Both the position numbers and the translations under genes were made by a program. Below the pieces are notes generated by a model that saw only the letters and a program-made list of their open reading frames with translations, was not told the origin of the DNA and did not search any database. Positions 10,292-20,820 of a stretch of 64,000 nt of DNA are shown here, piece after piece (positions within the stretch are counted from its first letter, which is position 1; every line of letters starts with the position of its first letter). The stretch comes from Heliocybe sulcata (lineage: Eukaryota > Basidiomycota > Agaricomycetes > Gloeophyllales > Gloeophyllaceae), in NCBI GenBank assembly GCA_004369045.1, contig ML213505.1, positions 186,001 through 250,000 of the forward strand, given 5' to 3'.

Positions 10292-13200
10292 ATGGAGTTG
10301 CAAATGCGGGGAATCAACCATTTTGCCACTAAATACGATGTCAAACGTGCCATCGCTGAAGCTCTACATCGTGAGGGCACGGCGTGGAACTTCGAGGTCA
10401 CTCTCAACCCTGGTCAAACGACAGTGCGCAACGACGGTACTGGCACATTGTCACTTCCTTATGAGAAAGTCGCATCAAAATTCCTGGCTCGGATCGCGAG
10501 AGAGGACAGTATCGAAGTGCAAGGGCGGGCCATTCGCTTCTGCCGTTCGTCCGTGATCCACAGGCGTTGGGAGCTGCAGATGTTACGCAATGCACCTTAT
10601 ATGGACCCGACCGTGGACGAAGAGCATGACCGCATTGTACAGGAATTGAGCACTAATCTCAGAGTGAATAGGGTCAACTTTGGCGTGTACTATCACGACA
10701 CGAGTCGTCCCGGCGCCCCGAAGGCCTATTCGAAAGAATGGGAAGGCGACTACAAGAGCCGCAGTTACGCTGTAATGCGAGTAGATTATAACCAGAAGGC
10801 TATGCAATTAAAAGTATGTCATCTTGCCAGCATCTCTTGATATCCAGTGGCGGAACAATGTTCATAGCTTGGTGATCCTATGACCGAGGATTCTTGCCAT
10901 AGAATTCATATCAAGTTCCCCAATATCCGCAAGATTGGTTGGGGATATGATGCGGGTGATCCATGTAAGTTTTGGAGTGCAGTCTAGGTAAGAGACATCT
11001 TGACAACTCTACAACAGTTATCTGCTTCGATCTCATGGTTCCGACAATCCTGGAGCGTGAATCGTTCAATCGGGAACGGATTGGCGACGACTACCAAGAT
11101 AACAAGCAGTACCGCCACCGGATCGGATATCTTGACGCAGCACATCAGCGGGTGGCACCCTACGCCCATCAAGTTCGAGTTGTCTTGTGCCAGGACCAGG
11201 ATCTCGAGGAGTTCAAACGTCTTTGCCGTACTGCGGGCCTCAGACCTCCGATCCCAGCATCTATCGAGGCATCTCGCCGCAATTTCTACAGCCAGAAAGT
11301 ACTGACCAATGTCAATGTCTGGCTGCGCAAGATGGAATGGACGGTAGCCTTCCAAATCGAAGCTTTGCTTCATAATGGTCTCGTAAATTCCGACGAACTG
11401 CTCCATGATCTGCATCTGCCGATCCAGCAGCTGTATAAGGCGGAGGGCCCGAAGGCCGCTCATCGTCTCCGACAGTACACCGAAGCGCTCCAGACTCGGC
11501 CCAGTGGGGAGTCAGCGCGGAGCTGCTTTGAGCGTGTCAAAACAATTCCAGTTCCCGACTACGCTGCTCCCGCAGGGCAGTTCATGTGCCACCATGTTAG
11601 TTTCACGCCGACACGCATGATCCTGGAAGGTCCTTATGTTATTCAATCCAACCGAGTCATCCGCAGCTATGAAGGATACGAGGAGAACTTTATCCGCGTT
11701 GATTTCCGAGATGAGGACCGGTTGCAGTACCGTTCGGATCATGAAGTCAAGGCTGAATTTTTTCTGAATGAGCGAGTCGGCGAGGTGCTCAAACACGGGT
11801 TTGAGCTTGCGGGCCGGAACTTCGAGTTCCTCGCGTACTCGCAGTCTGCTTTACGCGAGCACTCTGTGTGGTTTGTGCATCCGTTCAACCACCCCCAACA
11901 GCGCTATGTGAATGTGAATGCCGAGGCCATTCGTAATACCTTGGGTGACTTTTCAGGTGTAAAAAAGTACCCGTCAAAATATGCTGCTCGGATGGCTCAG
12001 GCCTTCACTGCAACGGATCCTGCTGTCAAGGTTCACAGAACTGAATGGACGGAGATTCCAGACATGGGCGAGGCTCCCTATGAGTTCACCGACGGGGTCG
12101 GGACAATCTCAAGAGAACTCGCTATTGCAATATGGGAAAAACTATGTGCTGACCACAAGAACTTCAATCATACTGGTCCCGTGCCTTCAGTAGTGAGTCC
12201 GACTTTCTGCAACTCCGTTGGGCGCGCTCGCTCATGCTCTGTAACTCAGTATCAGATACGCTTCCTAGGCTACAAAGGAATGGTTGCTATTGACGACCAA
12301 CTGCAGGGGAAGAAGATGTGTCTGCGGCCTTCCATGAATAAGTTTCGCGTCCCAGAGCAGGAGGGGGCGGAAATCGAGATCGCTCGTGCGTTCGACGGCC
12401 CGTCCTCTGTGTGCTTGAACAGGTACGAAGGATCTCCGTTCAGCATCTCACTTGGCTGTTGATGACTGACTTATCCAGATCGTTGGTCATGGTGTTGGAG
12501 GATCGAGGCGTTCGGATGAAGTCTTTCCTCGACTTGCAGAATGAAGCTGTTGCAGATGTCATGATGTCAGGCGACTCGATCGAACGCTTCCGCAGGCTGC
12601 TCGAAGACCACGGTTTGGGCAAGGCATACCGTCTCTCATTTATTCTGCAAGGTCTATACGATCTCGGCTTCGAGTTCAATGACATGGCCTCGGAACGGAA
12701 GAAGTGCGAAAATCCGTTGCTGAAATGTATCATTCAGTACGCCCGGAACCATATACTACGGGAAATGAAGCACAGAGCACGCATACCTGTGCCAAACGCA
12801 TGGTGTCTGCCTGGCGTCGCGGATGAAGGGCCTGCTTACGTGGCCAGAGGATATGAAAACGTGTACTGCCTTGAACCTGGAAAAATCTACGGTGAGCTGT
12901 TAGTGGGGCTGTGACACGCACTAGTGTAGTTAACTCCTTGCCCTTAGCGTGCATTCACGAGAATAACGAACGTACGTGGATTAAGGGTAATGTCATTATT
13001 TGGAGGAGTCCAGTCGCAAACCCAGGCGATGGTAAGTCAGCTTAATTACTCATTACTGAACTGACCACTCTTGTGAGTCCAGTACAGCGTGTCTGGGCTA
13101 TCGGCAAGCCACCCGACGACCAACTATGTCTGTTTCGGAATTTACTCAACGTTGTCGTCATGCCTTCTCAAGGCAGCCGTTCCATGGCGTCCGGTTTAGC

Positions 13201-14693
13201 CGGTGGTGATGTCGACGGGTATGCATCACGTTCTTACAATGCCACTTCAGCTAATACCAGTCTTTTAAGGGATACCTTCTGCATTTGCAAAGATCCAAAT
13301 CTCCTTCCGAGCATACACATTGAACCGGCAGAGTACGAGGCGGTCCCGCCTAGGGAGAAGGAAGAAGACAGCCGTATAGAAGATATATGCGACTTCGTAG
13401 TGGAATATATACAATCAGACGTCGTTGGGCTCCTTAGCAGCCGACATCTCGTCATCGCGGACCAGTCAAACGTAAGTACTTCCCGTCCCAACGTTGTGAG
13501 ATCAAGCTCAGCCTTCGGCAGGAAGGGACTTTGGATGAAAGGTGCATAAAGTTGGCCGAGCTGTGCAGCAGAGCAGTGGACTATCCCAAGAATGGCGTAC
13601 CCATTGACATCGATGAATGCCCCAGGCATTATATGCGCTGTCGCCCTGACTGGAAGGAGGACGAGGTTGCTTCGCTTGCAAAGACAGATTACTACCGATC
13701 AGACCGTGCAATTGGGCATCTATATCGGCAAATTACGCTCTTGGATCCTCAACAAGAACCTCAAGGCAAAGCATGGCAGGCAGACGACGTCTTATATTCC
13801 AGCTTGGAACAACTCATACTCCCCTATCTGCAGTCCTATCTGCCGCGTAATACAGCGCCCGATTCCATCCATCAAAGCTATGTCCGGTACCGCAACGAGC
13901 TGCGCTACATACGAGTCATCCACACGCTGTCGAACGACCCTGGAGCGCGTCTCACGGAAGAGGAGGTGGTCGTATCCACGATAGTCGCCCAGTGCTCGCA
14001 GCACAGGTTGCGCAAGGATAGGACGTACCGCATGCAGGTACACGCGGATGCGCTGGTCAAGGAGATCAGGCGGTCGTGGCTCAGACCCGAGGAGAAGGAC
14101 AGCGAAGAGGGTCTGCGTCGCGGCCTCTACCTTGCATGGCAGGCGTGGAGGTACGCAATGGACAACGCTGACCGGGCGGACAACGACGCGATGGACAGTT
14201 TTGGGCTCGTGGCACTAGGCGGAATCTTTGATGCTCTGGACGGGCTGGATCCGGATTGGAGGAACTGCAGGTAAGGGCTGCGGGTTTCCAAGGTACTATG
14301 CCGGTATTAATCAATCCCAGCACTAAGCTTCCAGACGCTGAACTCAGGAAGGAGCGGACACCCAGAGACGGGCTAAGGACTCGTCAAGCTGAGACAAAGT
14401 GCCTCAAGGGAGATGGTAGGGGACCACGAAGCTCGCCCGCGACTACGCCTTTCATTCCATCTCCACACACGTCGCCGAGCACCCCGAGTGCGGTGCCAGT
14501 CAACGCCCGTCCACCGGATGGTCCCGCCAGCGACAGGCTCAGCGAACTTCGAATACGTGAGGACCCTCAGCCGTCCAGCCAAACAGCTTCGTCTGCGAAT
14601 GGCCGCGGAGGCAAGAAAAAGGCAAAGAAACCGGTCAGCTTGATGACCTTTGGCGGTACGACACATGCGTATGGGGCAAGCAGAGCACGATAA
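10292..14693 (+). CDS. RNA-dependent RNA polymerase, QDE-1/eukaryotic RdRP family
   Basis: Ten exons joined across GT-AG introns of 50-57 bp give one frame of 1,307 residues. The start MELQMRGINHFATKYDVKRA matches the usual RNA-recognition-like N-terminus of basidiomycete RdRPs. Core landmarks are DPFICFDLMVPTILERE (about 10955-11060), YEFTDGVGTIS (about 12080), FLGYKGMVAID (about 12262), and the catalytic GGDVDGD (13202-13273), where an intron (13219-13269) splits the Gly codon of DxDGD. The three catalytic aspartates are present. A basic, proline-rich tail with KKKAKKP follows a final intron (14271-14320). Such enzymes make double-stranded RNA for Dicer in quelling and related silencing. 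The gene looks intact. Which of several fungal RdRP paralogues it is cannot be said. Confidence 0.93.
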
Positions 14694-14944
14694 TTTAGAA
14701 GGGAAGTAACACAGCATCGTGACTAGTCGCCTGGAAACTTGGCCCTTGTACCTGTACTTTTATTACCTCTGTTGTACCATCACCGCTCTGTGATGAGTTG
14801 CATACAATCCATTTACCGGGCGCGCAGTTCAGTTCAAGCTGGGGCATTCGGTTAAGCGATTCATGAGTGTGGCTGTGTAAACCCGCGGGCTGGACAAAAT
14901 GCGTTTGTGGCATGTATGCGCTACCGACGTTCACTTCAGGAATT

Positions 14945-14968
14945 GTCCCCTTCGGGGTGACATACGAA

Positions 14969-14999
<31 letters not shown>

Positions 15000-15052
15000 G
15001 GCCCCTGCACAAGGATGACACGCTTACCCAGAGTGGCAGCTCTACGGAGCTC
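14945..15052 (+). ncRNA. U6 spliceosomal snRNA
   Basis: A 5' stem capped by TTCG (GTCCCC/GGG, 14945-14961) is followed by CATACG, ATTGGAACGATACAGAGAAG with the ACAGAG box that pairs with the 5' splice site (about 14983-14988), then ATTAGCATGGCCCCTGC and AAGGATGACACGC, the U4/U6-pairing and internal stem-loop part with the catalytic AGC. This core is near identical to U6 across eukaryotes, and no intron interrupts it. The 3' end is unclear. Instead of an early T run there is a second small hairpin, AGCTC-TACG-GAGCT (15038-15051), and the first TTTT comes only at 15085-15088. I ended the feature after the hairpin. No clear upstream TATA box was found. The strand follows the conserved core. Confidence 0.9.
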
Positions 15053-15419
15053 AATATTTATGCTCCATTGACCAACCGAACGTCTTTTGCGTTGGTGGCT
15101 TTCCACTTTTTCCAGCTTCAATCGCAGGCTTCGGTAGAGCCGGATAGAACTGCACAGAAACTATAGCCTCCTTGACACAGACCCGTCTAACATATGCATG
15201 TGCGTCTGTGACGTCCTTGGCAAAGCGATATCTACGCATAGTCACTTAGGCACTCGTCGAGCACCAATCATGCGTCATTTCATCACTTATCAGGCGACGA
15301 AGGGGGTCTGCGCCCTCGCGCGAACTGGTCATGGTATTGAAATACAGTAATATACACCTGCTTTACTATGGCTCCTACAACAACCCATGGACGATGCAAT
15401 GAAAGATATGGGATGCAAT
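15053..15419. other. Spacer between U6 and the HHE gene
   Basis: It holds candidate pol III terminators TTTT (15085-15088) and TTTTT (15107-15111), and the 3' UTR of the HHE protein gene on the other strand. No other gene was seen. Confidence 0.5.
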
Positions 15420-16176
15420 CTAGAACTTCTCGGTATGCTGGTACTTCAGGTCAACGAATTCGCGGCTGCCAAGTGTCTCGATGATCTTGTCGTGCACCGA
15501 TCCAAAGGCTCCAACAGCTTTCTGTGCAACACCGCCGGTCTGAGGAGCAGCGGGATGTGGCCGCGTAGGAACCATCTTGCGCGCCTTCAAGAAGTCACGT
15601 GCAAGTCTCTGTCGGCCATTCTTGTAAGTAACCAGAGCAAAAGGATTAGAGACGAGTAGTGAGACTCACGTCGTTCTCCTCAGGCGTAAGCTTCGCCTTG
15701 ATGGTAGGGAACTGATCTCTCTCCTCCTCGCCGGCGTGCGTGATGAAAGCGTTGACCGCCTTGCCGAGAACGGCGTCGTAGTCTGCCGACTTGGTTGATG
15801 CGGAGTCGGCCTCGTAGACGAGCTTCTTGATCTCGTGGTGCTCCTCTGTCCACAGGGATCAAGTCAGATCGAAAAGCTCACGAGGAAGCGTCTGGCTCAC
15901 CCTTGTTGTGGTCGGCGGTACTTGCAATGCCAAGCTTGGCGTAGTCATTGTAGACTGAGATTTCCCTGGACAGCATGGTTGAACATCTAATCGCGTGATA
16001 GCAAAAACAGCCACTCACTCTGCGTCACCATGTACGGCCATCTCTCTGATGAGCGTGTTGGCAATGACAGCCTTCTCGTCTCTTGTGGTCGCCGTCTGGT
16101 AGCGGCTCCAGAGGTCACGGACGTTGTCGTGGTCGAGCTTGATCTCCTCGAGAACGTCGAGCTTAGTGGAGGCCAT
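15420..16176 (-). CDS. Hemerythrin/HHE cation-binding domain protein
   Basis: Four exons (16176-16019, 15965-15901, 15845-15670, 15620-15420) with introns of 49-55 bp give 199 residues. The protein starts MASTKLDVLEEIKLDHDNV and shows the HHE pattern: LDHDNVRDLWSRY, AVHGDAEEISVYNDY, DHNKEEHHEIKKLVYE, and FITHAGEEERDQFPTI. These His and Glu residues form a di-iron site in the family. The last third is a linker-like segment rich in Pro and Ala, ending YQHTEKF. Fungal HHE proteins are linked to oxygen, nitric oxide or iron handling, but no specific role can be read from the sequence. A further in-frame ATG at 16239 would add 21 residues; the ATG at 16176 gives the family-like start. No signal peptide is evident, so it is probably cytosolic. 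Confidence 0.9.
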
Positions 16177-17787
16177 GGTATTGATCTGGGGAAGACGAAA
16201 GAGGAGGGTAGGGGGAAGACTGGTTTGCTGGTGAAGCAAGAGCAGGTCTTATAGCAGCACGAGCGAACGTTGTGAAATGAGACTGGACAGAAATACACAG
16301 CTTCTCATTGGTGCACCTGCATGTGGGGCAGACTTGGACCGGTGCAAAGGTGATGAGTTCATGACGCTCAAGCTGTTGCAGCAATCCTAGGCCTCAGATG
16401 GACGCTGATGTCTTGTATTACGTCATTGGTAACCCGCGCGTTCTTACTGGCTAATCAACCTGCTTCTTTCCAAGATGGCGGTGCACATGTTATCGAAGAT
16501 CGCCAACTTTGGCTTCAATGTGGCAACGTCCTACTCCAGTATAATAAGTACTGTAGATGCAGTACAGAGATGAACTGACCAAAGTGATGGGCATAAACTC
16601 TGTTAACGGCGCCGCTTCAGCTGCAGACCCAGGCAAGGCTCAAGCTTCAAGTCCAAGGCGGAGGCTTTCTTCAAGGTAAATATATTCCGTTGTCGATGGA
16701 GCGATATGTTGCCTGCATTGCCTTATAACAGTATTGGGACCGAGGGGTTGAATAAATATTGACCCGAGACCCATGTGTCTGCTGGTCACCTGAACCTACC
16801 TATCCCAGCACGCTCTGGTGCAGAGCCAGGCGAGTAAGCTGTCAGTAACATGCGGTCGAATCCACAACTCTCCTGTGCAAAAGAGAAGCAATCAACCAAT
16901 GCTGGAAAAGCATACATACAGGGCAGATGCAACCTCCTTTCCAGCGCAGGGCTGCGTCTGTAATCTGTGCCGACTTGACTGGATCGATTATCGATCTTGC
17001 GCCATCCTGTTGTAAAGCTACCACATGACAGAGTCCAGTTTGTTTAGATCTCGTAGATACGGGAGTAATACTACTTGGAGCAACATCTCCAAGCCTCGCT
17101 TCATCTGGACGTATAATGTCTCCGTGACGCTCGTGCACGTGATCTGCTCTCACAAATGTGACGGCACTGTCACGCAACTTCTGAGACTCAAGCTTCAGTA
17201 CTCGTTACTCAGTACCAACTCAGATCTCAGTACTCAGTCCCCGCTTTGCAGAAGGTATCTCCGAAGTCTAGTACTTATTCCTTATCACACAAAGTATCAA
17301 TATTGCAGGTGCACTACGGTAGTCACGGACGTTTGCCCCATATAGGAGGCCTCGATGACCTTGACTCGACAACGGGCAACGCCAGGCTGCGCGCTGATCC
17401 TACATTGCCAGTAAGGCTCTCGCGTCCTAGATGCGTCGCGTTAAGCTGACGCTGGTACGCAGACATCGTCTGACTACAGGCTAAATCTCTCAGTCAATCA
17501 CTGCTCCTCTCCATGATGCCGCCGAAGACAGGTGGCTGTAGCGCCCCCGCGCGAAATAAGCCACCAAGACACTCTTGCATCGTCCAAGAGGAATACGCGC
17601 TCGGACCCTTCGAAATATCCCGGTGCGCTGACGCTCCGCTGTGAGAGCTATTCGGCCAGGAGGAGAGCGATGCGACCGGTATTGTGGGGCGTCTTCTGTA
17701 CAATCCCGCCCCGGCCACGTTCTTCCGTGCTGATCCTGTCTTGGACCATTGCCGCCGCTAAGACAATACGGTCGTGCCCTTGAAGCA
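16177..17787. other. Gene-poor spacer of 1.6 kb
   Basis: Only short frames occur here, none with a recognisable domain or a plausible splice partner. It contains the promoter of the HHE gene near 16200-16400 and a cluster of CTCAGTACT-like repeats at 17193-17240. A near-palindrome GATCGATTATCGATC lies near 16982. Confidence 0.5.
17193..17240. repeat. Cluster of CTCAGTACT-type short repeats
   Basis: Within 48 bp the string CAGTAC occurs three times and CTCAG four times, in direct and partly overlapping copies. It looks like a small degenerate tandem repeat. No function is apparent. Confidence 0.5.
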
Positions 17788-18451
17788 TCACGAGAACGCC
17801 GCTTGCTTCGCCTCCTTTGCAGCCTTGATCCTAGCAGAGCATCTCGTCGGCTTGACATCCGCTCCAGATTTTCTTCTGCCAGTAAGTCGTCAATGAAAAG
17901 TAGCCGATTGACGGGCACAGACTTACCTCGACCTGGTTAACTTCTTCCCAGACGCTTCAGCAGCCTCCAGGCGGGCCTTCTGCTTCCTTAGCCTAGCGCG
18001 GGAGGAGGTCAGTACGTACCGCCACAAACCATTGTGGATGTGGCTTACGATGTCTTAGCTCGACGTCTACGTCGTTTGCACGTGGCTCTCTTGATCGGTT
18101 CGGGATCCACAATTTCATTGGAAGGCTCGCTACTGATTCGTCAACACATACACCTCCCGAGACGGTTCAAAGCACCCACGTCTCTTGATCTTCATCCTCT
18201 TCATCTTCGGACTCAATTTCCAGATCTATATTCCAGCCTTGTCGCTTCATCGCATACTTCCGCGTAAAGCGCACAGGCACCGCCGGGTCACATTTCTTTT
18301 TATGCTCCAGGAAAGTCGTCTGGAAGTCGACGAACGCGCCACGGTGGCGCGGAGGGACGTTTGGCATCCTATATGGTTCGTAACGTTTCGCCCCTTTCAT
18401 AGCTCCCATTGCGCGAGAACGCCTGGTGGCACTTCTGGTCTGCACTGGCAT
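17788..18451 (-). CDS. Unrecognised small, highly basic protein (likely nuclear)
   Basis: I do not recognise this family. Four exons (18451-18180, 18132-18049, 17992-17927, 17875-17788) joined over 47-56 bp GT-AG introns give one frame of 169 residues, with consistent phases at all three junctions. It starts MPVQTRSATRRSRAMGAMKG, has a conserved-looking middle (PPRHRGAFVDFQTTFLEHKK and RKYAMKRQGWNIDLEIES), an acidic patch EDEEDEDQE, then KRRRRRAKT, a short Lys/Ala helix (LRKQKARLEAAEASGKK), and an Ala/Lys-rich end AARIK-like to KEAKQAAFS. The composition suggests a nuclear or nucleic-acid-associated protein, which is inference only. The consistent splicing is the main evidence that it is real. 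Longer frames on the same strand in its last exon are out-of-frame shadows. Confidence 0.68.
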
Positions 18452-18761
18452 GGTCGGGTGTAGCGAGGGATGTTGCAAGCGCTGTGGCACGTAGAGTGAG
18501 GGGATGGAACGGTAAACAAACCCTCCTTTATACCTATGCTGCACTGCAAGCAGTGCTCAGATATCAAAGGAACCATTCGCTTTGACCTTCCGTGTGGCGT
18601 CCATGCTTCTTTGTGGCACCAGCCACCACAGCCTCCGTGTGGCACCAGCTGAACCTGGAAAGGCACGCATATAAGCACTTTGCGACAGACCTGATGGTCA
18701 TGGAGTTTATAGCAGCACAAGAACTATTCGGCAACAATGTAGTGACCTACACCTAGACAGA
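18452..18761. other. Spacer of about 310 bp
   Basis: This lies upstream of the small basic protein gene and downstream of the isovaleryl-CoA dehydrogenase stop. It presumably holds a promoter and a 3' UTR. No other feature was seen. Confidence 0.5.
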
Positions 18762-20477
18762 CTATGATGACTTAAGTTGCTCGTTGAACTCCCGGCCGAT
18801 CAGCATCCTCCGAATCTCTTGCGTCCCGGCGCCAACAGCGTATAACCGCGCATCCCTTAGGAATCGGCCTGTAGGGTATTCTGTGATCGCAAATACTCAG
18901 GCGGACGTCTCGAGGAACCGGAGGTCAGAAAGATGTACCGTTGATGTATCCGTTCCCACCGAGGCATTGCATTGCCTCCATCGCGACTTCGATAGATCTT
19001 TCCGTCGAATAGAGGATCGCACCCGCACAATCCTGAGGATGGAAGACTTAGCGAAATGGTGGGCCTATGCTGCTCCTGCTATACGCACCCTTCTGCTCAC
19101 TTTGCCCTGGTCACAGGCCCGTGCCACGGCGTAAACGTAGGAACGGCTCGCATTGAGCTTCGTATACATGTCCGCGATTTTCGCTGGTGATGGTGGCAAG
19201 AATCAGTGTCCAGCAGAAGAGCACACTATCCAAATGTGCCGCTTGCCTTGCATCAGTTGGAAGGTCCCTACCGGCTGACCGAACTGTTTCCGGTCGTGGA
19301 TGTACTCCACCGCATAGTCGAAGGCAGCTTGCATTATTCTGATACGTAGGCATAGACTGTCAGTACCATGCCATGAGCCGGAATATCATCTTGACTAACC
19401 CGAGAGGACCGCCGCTCAGCACCAGTCGCTCAAGATCCAAGCCTGACATGAGGACGGCAGCACCTCGATCCAGCTGTCCTAGGATATTCTCTAGTAAGGG
19501 CATCATATGCGTCAACAGATTCATCAGTGACGTATGAACGCGTACCCACCTTCTGGCACCTCGCAGTTCTCGAATACCAGCTCACAGGTGTCACTGCCGC
19601 GCATGCCGACCTTGTCGAGCTTCTGCGCCGTGCTGAAACCAGGGAAGCCCTTCTCAATGATGAAAGCGGTTATACCCTTCGAGCCTTTTTCCGGCGACGT
19701 CTTTGCGTAGACGACCAGAGTCGATGCAGATGGACCGTTCGTAATCCTGGCACGAAAAATTCAGTCCTTTCTGACACCACATTAGCGGAGCAAAAAAGAA
19801 CTGACCAGAACTTATTTCCATTCAACCGATACCCTCCATCGATCTGATCAGCCCGTAAACGCATGCTGACAACATCGCTCCCGCTCCCCGGCTCACTCAT
19901 CGCGAGCGCCCCCACTTTCTTGCCTGACACCAAGTCCGGGAGGTACTTCTCCTTCTGCTTGTCCGTGCCCCATCGGTGGATTTGATTCACGCAGAGGTTC
20001 GAGTGGGCACCATAGGAAAGGGCAACCGAACCCGAAGCTCTTGAGAGTTCCTCCATCGCGAGCGTGTGGTTCAGGTAGCCCAAGGCGAGGCCACCGTAGT
20101 CTGCGGAGACAGTGATGCCTAGTAGACCCATGTCTCCCATCTTCTCCCATAAGTCCTATCATGCGGTGATTATTGGCCAAGCGTTCAGTTTCTAAGGAAG
20201 TATAACTCACTGAAGGGGAGTTGTTGCTCCTGTCGATTTCAGCAGCTCTGGGCGCCACCTCCTTCTGAGCGAACTCTGTGACCGCATTCCGGAACTACTG
20301 TACGCTCAGACATGGGCGGCCAGATACTACGAGTCAACATACCTCAACTTGCTCCTCTGTTAACCCAGCTATGTCTGCATTGTAGAACGATGCGTTCCTG
20401 CGCTGACCAGACCTGGACAAGACAGCCCTCTGAGGCAATCGGCCGGAAACTCGGTGGCAAGCTCTCGCAAAGGTCAT
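18762..20477 (-). CDS. IVD: Isovaleryl-CoA dehydrogenase, mitochondrial
   Basis: Nine exons sum to 1,245 nt (414 residues) in one frame. The enzyme is an acyl-CoA dehydrogenase flavoprotein of leucine breakdown, converting isovaleryl-CoA to 3-methylcrotonyl-CoA in the matrix. The leader [20 protein letters not shown] is Arg-rich, as expected for import. Landmarks are [76 protein letters not shown] (which includes the active-site Glu region of IVD), and [11 protein letters not shown]...IGAG-like [16 protein letters not shown]. One intron (19184-19246) has a GC donor (CAAG|GCAAGC); the protein frame needs it. All other introns are GT-AG. The gene appears intact. Confidence 0.95.
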
Positions 20478-20820
20478 GGATGGAGTCGGCGAAATACTAT
20501 GTAGTCGTCGTCTGTCTCGTCGCTGAATAGGGCGGCACCGTCGCAGCCGACAGCTTCAACGTCTCCATTTGAACACCGAGAACGTTGTCCGTCCGGATCA
20601 AGGTCAAATGACCCTGCACTTCCCCACACGGATCGGGAAGCAGATCTACGGCATATATAGGGACTTTGATCGCTTTTCAATTGGCATATAATGAAAGCTT
20701 GACCAGAGCGCATCCAGGCCAGCGCGTAAGCCGAGGTCGTAGACCTTATACCGAACTCAAGGGGAGAAAGTAAAGACCGTCTAGTCTTTCCAGATCGATT
20801 ACAATGAATAAACAGGAATT
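20478..20820. other. Spacer of about 340 bp
   Basis: It holds the upstream region of isovaleryl-CoA dehydrogenase and the 3' UTR of IPK1, both on the minus strand. No other feature was seen. Confidence 0.5.

Noticed and set aside
17490-17918. 142-codon open frame on the minus strand
   Set aside because: It is an out-of-frame reading of the last exon of the small basic protein gene; its sequence is Arg-rich shadow.
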